DNA from: Lachnospiraceae bacterium
GTDB lineage: Bacteria; Bacillota; Clostridia; Lachnospirales; Lachnospiraceae
Length of the DNA stretch: 35,693 nt
Direction: 5' to 3'
Assembly: GCA_022781985.1 (NCBI GenBank)
Contig: JALESH010000084.1
Coordinates: forward strand, 1-35,693
A program made the position numbers and the translations under genes. The notes below the pieces were generated by a model. It ran no database searches. It saw nothing but the letters and a program-made list of their open reading frames with translations, and had not been told where the DNA came from. Shown one piece after another: positions 8,657-13,315 of the stretch. Within the stretch, counting starts at the first letter, position 1. The number at the start of each line of letters is the position of its first letter.

Positions 8657-8825
8657 CAAACCTTCCTCCTTCTTTTCTGTACATGTAGAAACAGCATGTT
8701 CCTACAGCAATAAATGCTACAGACTGGACCAGGCCTGTCCCAAATACGGCATATCCGTCCAGTCCTCCTACACCAAGGATGCAGAATATGAATCCTGCAC
8801 CGCTCAGCAGGTCTGTCAGTCTCAT
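8649..8825 (-). CDS. Small membrane protein
   Basis: 58 residues, ATG 8825, with the near-ideal site AAGGAGG just upstream. Two hydrophobic stretches, LLSGAGFIFCILGVGGL and GLVQSVAFIAVGTCCFYMY, suggest two membrane helices, ending in a charged RKEGGRFDD tail. The frame is open upstream to a GTG at 8915, which would add 30 mostly basic residues; the ribosome site favours the short form. No known family. Small membrane proteins among early genes may modify the host envelope or exclude other phages, but nothing in the sequence fixes that. Confidence 0.7.
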   Translation of the reverse strand: MRLTDLLSGAGFIFCILGVGGLDGYAVFGTGLVQSVAFIAVGTCCFYMYRKEGGRFDD

Positions 8826-8920
8826 GGCTTCCTCCTTTGCTTGTCCACCCGGTAACCGCTTAAGCGGTTTCATCCTTTTTGTAAACCATCTCGTCTTTTG
8901 TCCTGTAATCTTCACCTCTG

Positions 8921-9097
8921 TTAATCTGTGCCTTCCATGCTTTTCTTTCTCTTCTCCATTTCTCTTCTTATCAGTTCATTTTTTGCTATCATTGTAACTC
9001 TCTTCCATATTTCTTTTGCCTCCTCTGGAGAACATATTGCATCGTCATGTACTCTGATCAGTCCCTCTCCTATCTTGTATTCTTTTATTACTGCCAC
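8921..9097 (-). CDS. Small conserved-type phage protein, unknown function
   Basis: About 58 residues, reading AVIKEYKIGEGLIRVHDDAI, then a charged helical tail. The EYxIGxxxIRVHDD start resembles small early proteins I have seen in many Clostridia phages, none with a known role. AGGAGG lies eight bases before a GTG at 9097 and only two bases before an ATG at 9103; I favour the GTG by spacing. It is part of the early minus-strand operon. Confidence 0.72.
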   Translation of the reverse strand: MAVIKEYKIGEGLIRVHDDAICSPEEAKEIWKRVTMIAKNELIRREMEKRKKSMEGTD

Positions 9098-9203
9098 CTG
9101 CATCACCTCCTGTTCATTCTATGTATTGCGGCATGTACACCTTTCCTTTTTTACCCCCTTCCACCATCTCACCATTTTCCTTCACCCTTTCCTCCTGCTG
9201 CCG

Positions 9204-9389
9204 CTATGCAGTCACTTCGGCGGCTTCTTTTTCCTCCCACCTCTTTCTTTCCTCTTCTTTTCCTGCGGCCTTTCCCTCTGCATATGCTGACATTACCATG
9301 ATCACCATTGATTTTCCCTCAATGTTATTGATTCCCATGAATATTTTTGCCGCCTCATTGATTGCCTGTTTTTTCTCATCTCTTGTCAT
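9204..9389 (-). CDS. Small helical early protein
   Basis: 61 residues starting MTRDEKKQAINEAAKIFMG at ATG 9389, with GGGAG nine bases upstream. The body contains GKSMVIMVMSAYAEGKAAG, followed by a highly charged EEERKRWEEKEAAE helix. Related short proteins occur near the start of Clostridia phage early operons. The function is unknown; it is probably cytoplasmic and alpha-helical. The frame is open upstream, but the extra residues overlap the adjacent 30-residue gene and lack a ribosome site. Confidence 0.75.
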   Translation of the reverse strand: MTRDEKKQAINEAAKIFMGINNIEGKSMVIMVMSAYAEGKAAGKEEERKRWEEKEAAEVTA

Positions 9390-9406
9390 TTTTTCATCTC
9401 TCCCTT

Positions 9407-9499
9407 TTATCTCTTGCGTTTCAATCTCCAAAGCATGCATATAATGCATACGTCTGCGATGATAATTCCTACGTCCAGTACTGCTCTTAATATTTCCAC
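9407..9499 (-). CDS. 30-residue putative membrane peptide
   Basis: GTG at 9499 with AGGAGG seven bases upstream opens a 30-residue peptide: MEILRAVLDVGIII, then ADVCIICMLW and a RLKRKR tail. This is one hydrophobic helix of about 20 residues with a positive C terminus, the layout of a single-pass membrane peptide. It is the second gene of the early operon, 17 bases before the next start. The strong ribosome site is the main evidence; no family is recognised. Confidence 0.6.
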   Translation of the reverse strand: MEILRAVLDVGIIIADVCIICMLWRLKRKR

Positions 9500-9529
9500 G
9501 CTCTAACCTCCTTTTTTCTAATATTTATA

Positions 9530-9558
9530 TTGACAATGGGTAAGACAGAAGCTATTCT
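9530..9558 (+). promoter_or_regulatory. Promoter for antisense RNA (plus strand)
   Basis: TTGACA (9530-9535), a 17-base spacer and TATTCT (9553-9558). The -35 is consensus and the -10 matches four of six bases; the same TATTCT is used by the repressor promoter. Predicted start of transcription is about 9565. It reads against the early operon. Confidence 0.7.
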
Positions 9559-9564
9559 TTTTGT

Positions 9565-9692
9565 TGGGGAGGTTTCCCTCCCCTTTGGTGTTAATCCAGT
9601 AGCTTCTGGATTATGTCAATCAGCTTATCTATTAGGCTGAGGACGGTAAGCAGGATGAGTTTGTTGAGTGTCTTATCCTGCTTACTTTTTTT
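9565..9692 (+). ncRNA. Candidate structured antisense RNA opposite the 40-residue peptide gene
   Basis: About 128 bases between a good plus-strand promoter (9530-9558) and a strong intrinsic terminator. It contains three hairpins: GGGGAGG/CCTCCCC (9566-9583, 4-base loop), AATCCAG/CTGGATT (9593-9612, 6-base loop) and the terminator GTAAGCAGGAT/ATCCTGCTTAC (9646-9685) followed by seven T. It is complementary to all but the first about 21 bases of the 40-residue peptide gene on the other strand. This resembles type I antitoxin RNAs (RatA, SR4) or lambda OOP RNA. Structure and signals are visible; the function is inferred. Confidence 0.65.
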
Positions 9693-9713
9693 GTGCTTCT
9701 TTTTCTTTCCCAT
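9591..9713 (-). CDS. 40-residue Lys-rich/hydrophobic peptide, candidate type I toxin or early regulator
   Basis: ATG 9713 with AAGGAGG eight bases upstream. The peptide begins MGKKKKHKKSKQDK and continues with an amphipathic to hydrophobic half, LILLTVLSLIDKLIDIIQKLLD. It is the first gene after the early promoter, where cro usually lies, but it has no HTH. A short basic start plus a hydrophobic helix is compatible with a membrane-active peptide. A structured plus-strand RNA covers most of the gene in antisense, which is the arrangement of type I toxin-antitoxin loci. An alternative is a harmless early protein under OOP-like control. Similar short Lys-rich peptides occur in Clostridia mobile elements, to my recollection. 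Confidence 0.72.
   Translation of the reverse strand: MGKKKKHKKSKQDKTLNKLILLTVLSLIDKLIDIIQKLLD
9646..9692 (+). terminator. Intrinsic terminator of the antisense RNA
   Basis: A perfect 11-bp stem, GTAAGCAGGAT (9646-9656) with ATCCTGCTTAC (9675-9685), an 18-base loop and seven T (9686-9692). It lies inside the 40-residue peptide gene but functions only in the plus direction. Confidence 0.8.
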
Positions 9714-9732
9714 TGTTTTCACCTCCTTGCTT

Positions 9733-9800
9733 GTATCTTATAGATACATTATAGTATTTTTAAAATACTTTGTCAATATTTTTTTGTATCTTTAATGTAC
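9733..9800. promoter_or_regulatory. Three repressor operators between the divergent promoters
   Basis: Three 15-bp dyads: GTATCTTATAGATAC (9733-9747, perfect arms), GTATTTTTAAAATAC (9754-9768, perfect arms) and GTATCTTTAATGTAC (9786-9800, imperfect). Centres are 21 and 32 bases apart, close to two and three helical turns, so they face the same side. The first covers the early transcription start, the second fills the spacer of the early promoter, and the third lies just upstream of its -35. They are probably bound by the repressor encoded at 9865. Confidence 0.8.
9748..9776 (-). promoter_or_regulatory. Early lytic promoter
   Basis: On the minus strand TTGACA (9776-9771), a 17-base spacer and TATAAT (9753-9748): a full consensus sigma-A promoter. 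It drives the leftward early operon starting with the 40-residue peptide, and two operators overlap it. Confidence 0.88.
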
Positions 9801-9808
9801 TTTTTTTG

Positions 9809-9837
9809 TTGACTTAATTTTTGTTTGGTGTTATTCT
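9809..9837 (+). promoter_or_regulatory. Repressor (lysogenic) promoter
   Basis: TTGACT (9809-9814), a 17-base spacer and TATTCT (9832-9837), 27 bases before the repressor ATG. It diverges from the early promoter, with the operator cluster between them. Confidence 0.75.
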
Positions 9838-9864
9838 TAAACCCAATGGAGGTGATAAATTTAT

Positions 9865-10428
9865 ATGTCAATAAATGATCGTGTTAAATCCATACGAAAG
9901 TCAGAAAAAGTAAATATGACACTTGAAAAATTTGGTGAGCGTCTTGGAGTTAAAAAAAATGCAATTAGTGCTATAGAAAATGGACGGAACTCTCTCACTG
10001 ATCAAATGACAAAATTAATCTGCCGTGAATTTAATGTAAACGAAGCATGGCTGAGAACTGGAGAAGGAGAAATGTTCCAAGAGAATGACGATGATTTTGC
10101 CGATCAGATAAACCGGATCATGACAGGCGAGGACGATACTCGCAAAAATCTTTTTAAGGCCTTGCTTAATGCAAGTGATGCTGATGTTATTGCAATCAGG
10201 CATTTCATTATCGAAACCGCTAGGTTGTTTGAGAAAAAAAATGCAGCTTCCTATTCTGAAGCTGAAAAATCCTCGTATTCCGCGGATGTTACGGTCCATG
10301 AAGCCGAGGCAGAATATATAAAAAGTCGCTCCGTTTCTGCAAAGAAAAAGGACTTACCTGCTTTGAGTACCACTACAGGCGAAAGCGTAAGTAGAGAGCA
10401 AACTATGCCAAATGTTTCTAACCAATGA
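9865..10428 (+). CDS. cI-like repressor, XRE-family HTH protein
   Basis: 187 residues with GGAGGTGAT upstream of ATG 9865. The N-terminal HTH_XRE domain spans about residues 6-65: MTLEKFGERLGVKKNAISAI with recognition helix region KKNAISAIENG, then LICREFNVNEAWLRTGEGEM. The remaining half is acidic/helical and then Ser-rich, without the S24 peptidase/LexA-like fold, so induction is unlikely to work by RecA-stimulated self-cleavage. It diverges from the early promoter with three dyad operators between, as expected for the lysogeny repressor. The C-terminal function, perhaps oligomerisation or partner binding, is unknown. Confidence 0.9.
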   Translation: MSINDRVKSIRKSEKVNMTLEKFGERLGVKKNAISAIENGRNSLTDQMTKLICREFNVNEAWLRTGEGEMFQENDDDFADQINRIMTGEDDTRKNLFKALLNASDADVIAIRHFIIETARLFEKKNAASYSEAEKSSYSADVTVHEAEAEYIKSRSVSAKKKDLPALSTTTGESVSREQTMPNVSNQ

Positions 10429-10453
10429 TCCGCTCAATACATATAAATTTCAT

Positions 10454-10511
10454 AAAAAAAGTCCAGGCTTTCGCCGGGGATCCAAAAAAAAGCCCCGGCT
10501 TTCGCCGGGAC
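10454..10511 (-). terminator. Tandem intrinsic terminators on the minus strand
   Basis: Read on the minus strand, a stem around GGCGAAAGCC with extended GC pairing (stem 10492-10511) is followed by eight T (10491-10484). A second, weaker copy (about 10461-10480, one mismatch) is followed by seven T (10460-10454). Both use a GAAA loop. They would stop leftward transcription coming from the integrase side before it reads antisense through the repressor. On the plus strand there is no T run. Confidence 0.7.
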
Positions 10512-10516
10512 CCCAT

Positions 10517-10562
10517 GAGATAATGCCCATGTATTTTCGCATATATATTGTAGCATTATCTC
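10517..10562. other. 46-bp imperfect dyad upstream of the integrase, attP candidate
   Basis: Ten-base perfect arms, GAGATAATGC (10517-10526) and GCATTATCTC (10553-10562), flank a 26-base AT-rich centre with further scattered symmetry. The size and dyad layout fit a large serine integrase attP, which often lies next to the gene. It could also be a regulatory site for the integrase. A second attP candidate lies after the integrase. Confidence 0.35.
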
Positions 10563-10584
10563 CCGGTACTTTCAATCAGTTTCC

Positions 10585-10600
10585 GGGCATTTTTATGCCC
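10585..10600 (+). promoter_or_regulatory. Hairpin next to the integrase ribosome site
   Basis: GGGCAT (10585-10590), TTTT, ATGCCC (10595-10600) forms a perfect 6-bp hairpin ending just before GAGGAG of the integrase. It may modulate integrase translation; this is inferred. Confidence 0.4.
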
Positions 10601-10616
10601 ATGAGGAGAGATCTAC

Positions 10617-12218
10617 ATGCATTCCAACTATCCTATTGAAAAATATTGTGCCTACCTACGCAAAAGCCGTGCTGACCGTGATGCAGAAGATCGCGGCGAG
10701 GGCGATACACTGGCCAGGCATCAGAAGCTCCTGGAGGAATTCTCTCTTAGGATTGGATTTCCCATCGAAAAATTTTACCGCGAAGTTGTCTCCGGGGATA
10801 CTATCGCAGACCGCCCTGTCATGCAGGAGCTTCTTTCTGATGTCGAACGCGGTATTTGGTCCGGAGTATTTGTTATTGAGGTAGAACGTCTTGCTCGTGG
10901 CAATACGCGTGATCAGGGTATTGTCTCCGACTGTTTCAAATATTCCGGTACAAAAATTTTAACACCAAATAAAACCTACGACCCAAACAACGAATTCGAT
11001 GAGGAATATTTTGAATTTGGTCTTTTCATGGCCAGGCGAGAATACAAAACAATTAACCGCCGTCTGCAGCGCGGCAGGATTGCATCTGTACGTGAAGGCA
11101 AATATGTCGGCAGCACTGCTCCCTACGGTTACGACCGTATGAAAATCAATGGCGAAAAGGGCTATACCCTCTCCATCAACGATGATGAAGCTGAGGTTGT
11201 TCGTATGGTTTTTGACTGGTACTGCAACGGCCTCCTGCTGGATGATGGATCCAGATCCATCCTTGGAACAGACAGTATCGCCTCACGCCTTGACAGCCTC
11301 GGTATACGTCCCAGATTTTCTGAAAAATGGTCAAAGGCCACCATTAACGATATGCTCTCCAACCCTGCCTACTGCGGTGATGTCCGTTTCGGTTACCGCC
11401 CCTACCAAAAGAAGATGCAGGACGGCAATGTAAGTTCATCCAGGGTCATAAACGAAAAATGCCAGTGGAATCCCGGCATGCATCCGGCTATCATAGAACG
11501 CAGTCTGTTCGAGAAGGCACAGGAAATAAAAAGACAGAAGCGGAAATACACGGTCCCCTCTTCCAAAATCCTGCAAAACCCCCTTTCCGGTCTTGTATAC
11601 TGTAAAAAATGTAATGCCATGATGACAAGGCTTGCTCCTAGTAAAAGGAACAAATACGCCACCTTGAAATGCCCAAATAAATACTGCGACAATGTATCAT
11701 CTCCCATATTCCTTATCGAGGATCAGCTTCTTTTATTCTTAAGGGAGTGGTTGGAAAGCTATCGCATGGATTCTGATTCTTCTGAATCCATCCCACCTGC
11801 TTCTAAGGAAATTGAAATCCTCCAAGCTGCAGTGGCCAAGAATAATTCTGAGATTTCAAAACTGGATTCACAGTTAAATAAGGCCTACTCTTTTTTGGAG
11901 CAGGAGATCTATACTGTTGATGTATTCCGTGAAAGGCAGCGATTATTGACCAAGGATATAAATTCTCTTCAGGAATCCAACGAAAAGATTATTTCTGAAA
12001 TACAAAGGTATAAGGATCTGCAATATTCCTCAGAGCAAATCATCCCCCGTCTGACACATTTGCTGGAGGTGTATCAAAACAGCAGCCCTGCCGTCTGCAA
12101 TGAGCTGCTGAAAGAATTGATTTTACGTATTGAATATTACAAGGACACGCCTAATACCCGCGGCCATCTTGAAAATATTAATTTTACCCTGGATATTCAC
12201 CCTAAATTGCCAGAATAA
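10617..12218 (+). CDS. int: Large serine recombinase (phage integrase)
   Basis: 533 residues, ATG 10617 after GAGGAG. The N-terminal resolvase domain begins YCAYLRKSRADRD, the Ser being the likely nucleophile, with VFVIEVERLARGN and FGLFMARREYKTINRRLQRGR as the conserved Arg-containing motifs. The recombinase domain follows (YVGSTAPYGYDR to NPAYCGDVRFG). A zinc ribbon is visible as YCKKCNAMM with a later CPNKYCDN, near residues 325-360. A coiled coil of about residues 395-475 follows, as in PhiC31/A118-type integrases. It catalyses attP x attB integration in lysogeny. No recombination directionality factor could be recognised in the window. Confidence 0.95.
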   Translation: MHSNYPIEKYCAYLRKSRADRDAEDRGEGDTLARHQKLLEEFSLRIGFPIEKFYREVVSGDTIADRPVMQELLSDVERGIWSGVFVIEVERLARGNTRDQGIVSDCFKYSGTKILTPNKTYDPNNEFDEEYFEFGLFMARREYKTINRRLQRGRIASVREGKYVGSTAPYGYDRMKINGEKGYTLSINDDEAEVVRMVFDWYCNGLLLDDGSRSILGTDSIASRLDSLGIRPRFSEKWSKATINDMLSNPAYCGDVRFGYRPYQKKMQDGNVSSSRVINEKCQWNPGMHPAIIERSLFEKAQEIKRQKRKYTVPSSKILQNPLSGLVYCKKCNAMMTRLAPSKRNKYATLKCPNKYCDNVSSPIFLIEDQLLLFLREWLESYRMDSDSSESIPPASKEIEILQAAVAKNNSEISKLDSQLNKAYSFLEQEIYTVDVFRERQRLLTKDINSLQESNEKIISEIQRYKDLQYSSEQIIPRLTHLLEVYQNSSPAVCNELLKELILRIEYYKDTPNTRGHLENINFTLDIHPKLPE

Positions 12219-12228
12219 ATACTTATGA

Positions 12229-12330
12229 CTTGAATGGGGCTATACATCAGACCATGCAAGCTATAGGTATATTTCTTTGGATTTTGAAGATACAAAATTC
12301 CAGAATTACTTAAAACCCCAAGGCCTTTGA
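12229..12330 (+). other. Coding-like remnant after the integrase, attP candidate region
   Basis: The stretch after the integrase stop reads without stops for 33 codons, as LEWGYTSDHASYRYISLDFE followed by a dozen more residues to a TGA inside the terminator. It looks like the 3' end of a real gene but has no start. A plausible reading is a host gene end carried at the phage attachment site, next to a serine integrase and at the boundary between lysogeny and lysis modules. It could also be chance or an old gene fragment. Confidence 0.35.
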
Positions 12331-12350
12331 TATTCCGGCCTGGGGGTTTT
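12312..12350. terminator. Bidirectional terminator between integrase and HTH gene
   Basis: AAAACCCCAAGGCC (12312-12325) pairs with GGCCTGGGGGTTTT (12337-12350) with a single mismatch, giving a GC core flanked by A and T runs. It can end plus-strand integrase transcripts and minus-strand transcripts of the gene at 12598. Confidence 0.85.
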
Positions 12351-12358
12351 GTTATCTC

Positions 12359-12598
12359 TTACTTAAGCTCTAATATCTCGTCTGCAGATGCGCCCGGCTG
12401 TCCACATGGACCAAACTGTATCAATTCATGTGGGTCTATTCCAAGTGCATCCGCTATTTTTAAACCATTGCTTAATGATGGTTCTTTTCTTCTTTTGCTT
12501 CTGTACTCGTCTATAGTACGCTTTGGAATGCCAGTCCTTTCAGAAAGTAATTGACTTGTCACATTCAGCTCAGACATTACCTCTTTCAAAATAAACAT
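12359..12598 (-). CDS. Small HTH DNA-binding protein (XRE-like)
   Basis: 79 residues, ATG 12598 with GGGGTGG a few bases upstream. SQLLSERTGIPKRTIDEYRS forms a helix-turn-helix with recognition helix RTIDEYRSKR, followed by LSNGLKIADALGIDPHELI, the usual XRE end. The tail is short and acidic. It is distinct from the main repressor and lies in a separate island beside a second operator set, so it may be the regulator of that set, a Cro-like protein or a directionality factor. Which of these applies cannot be decided from the sequence. Confidence 0.85.
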   Translation of the reverse strand: MFILKEVMSELNVTSQLLSERTGIPKRTIDEYRSKRRKEPSLSNGLKIADALGIDPHELIQFGPCGQPGASADEILELK

Positions 12599-12609
12599 TT
12601 TACCACCCC

Positions 12610-12637
12610 TTGACTGTCTTTATCTTCCTGCTATAAT
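12610..12637 (+). promoter_or_regulatory. Plus-strand promoter upstream of a hairpin
   Basis: TTGACT (12610-12615), 16 bases, TATAAT (12632-12637). It points toward 12699-12860, antisense to the 53-residue gene. No plus-strand gene follows within the next 400 bases, so it may make a small RNA that starts near 12644 and includes the hairpin at 12651-12683. Confidence 0.5.
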
Positions 12638-12650
12638 AAAATCACAGTTT

Positions 12651-12683
12651 GGGCGGCTAACAGGAAGTTTTGGAGTGCCGCCC
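12651..12683 (+). other. GC-rich hairpin
   Basis: GGGCGGC (12651-12657) pairs with GCCGCCC (12677-12683) around a 19-base loop. It lies just after the predicted start of the plus-strand transcript. No clear T run follows on either strand, so it is not called a terminator. Confidence 0.5.
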
Positions 12684-12698
12684 TTCTGGTTTCCTTAT

Positions 12699-12860
12699 TT
12701 AATTATCTTCTATACCCTTCTGTGTATCGTCTATGAGTTTATCAACCATCCCTTCAACTTTTTCATATTCCTTTTCCCTCAGAGCTTCTTTTAAATCTTT
12801 CAAGTCTTGCAATAATCTTCTCAAATAACTTTTAAATACGCTCATTGTGTAATCCCTCAT
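12699..12860 (-). CDS. Small helical protein of the second regulatory island
   Basis: 53 residues, MRDYTMSVFKSYLRRLLQDL, then a charged helix ending DKLIDDTQKGIEDN. ATG 12860 has AAAGGAG six bases upstream; an upstream in-frame start at 12908 lacks a site. It is all-helical, has no membrane segment, and resembles short conserved proteins I recall from Clostridia phages, of unknown role. Its promoter region contains one or two of the ACGTCT dyads, so it is likely controlled by the regulator of that switch. A divergent gene starts at 13065. Confidence 0.7.
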   Translation of the reverse strand: MRDYTMSVFKSYLRRLLQDLKDLKEALREKEYEKVEGMVDKLIDDTQKGIEDN

Positions 12861-12920
12861 ATTTAACTCCTTTCCTGTTATCTCCTTGTTGCAATTATAT
12901 ATTATCACTATTTATGATAT

Positions 12921-13010
12921 ACGTCTATTGACGAAATGCACAAACTTCATACACGTTTATAGACGTATTTTTAGTTATTCTGCTAATGGATTTTTCACGT
13001 CTAAAGACGT
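12921..13010. promoter_or_regulatory. Second set of three operators (ACGTCT dyads)
   Basis: Three 14-bp dyads: ACGTCTATTGACGA (12921-12934, imperfect), ACGTTTATAGACGT (12953-12966, one base off) and ACGTCTAAAGACGT (12997-13010, perfect arms). They lie between two divergent small genes; the third sits between the -35 and -10 of the plus-strand promoter. The sequence differs from the GTAT..ATAC operators of the main switch, so a different protein should bind. Confidence 0.75.
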
Positions 13011-13015
13011 ATAAT
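12987..13015 (+). promoter_or_regulatory. Promoter of the 56-residue gene
   Basis: TATAAT at 13010-13015 is consensus; the -35 hexamer TGGATT (12987-12992, 17-base spacing) is weak. The perfect operator at 12997-13010 fills the spacer, so a bound repressor would shut it. Confidence 0.6.
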
Positions 13016-13064
13016 AGAATCATAAGGAACAGCAAACAACACCAGGAAGGAAAGGTAAGATGAT

Positions 13065-13235
13065 ATGAAATTCAAAATTGAAAAAGTAGCAAATATGGTT
13101 TTTATAACAAGTGACTGTGACACAATTTTCAAGGCATGGGACGTAAGAGAATTCACAGAAAGAAAATTAAAAAATGCCATGAACAGGATAGCAAAAGATT
13201 ATAACGGATTAGTAAGTTTTGAAAAGAAATTCTAA
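13065..13235 (+). CDS. 56-residue plus-strand protein, unknown function
   Basis: ATG 13065, preceded by AAGGAAAGG. The peptide begins MKFKIEKVANMVFITSDCDT and continues IFKAWDVREFTERKLKNAMN to a SFEKKF end. It looks soluble, small alpha/beta and basic. It lies alone on the plus strand, divergent from the 53-residue gene, under a promoter with a built-in operator, and ends before the late terminator. Position beside the lysis genes suggests a lysogenic-conversion gene or a regulator of the second switch. No family recognised. Confidence 0.65.
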   Translation: MKFKIEKVANMVFITSDCDTIFKAWDVREFTERKLKNAMNRIAKDYNGLVSFEKKF

Positions 13236-13284
13236 ACACCACACACCCACCCGAAATGGATAAACTCCATGAGAAAACAAAACA

Positions 13285-13305
13285 GGTCAGCCGTAAAAGC
13301 TGACC
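13285..13305. terminator. Terminator at the end of the lytic operon
   Basis: GGTCAGC (13285-13291), 7-base loop, GCTGACC (13299-13305). On the minus strand it is followed by TGTTTTGTTTTC, on the plus strand by a T-rich CTTCTTGTATTTATT, so it can serve both the endolysin (minus) and the 56-residue gene (plus). Confidence 0.8.
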
Positions 13306-13315
13306 CTTCTTGTAT

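Noticed and set aside
9113-9300. Plus-strand Ser/Phe/Leu-rich frames near 8928-9449
   Set aside because: Antisense to small early genes with clear ribosome sites; composition reflects the complement of Lys/Glu-rich proteins.
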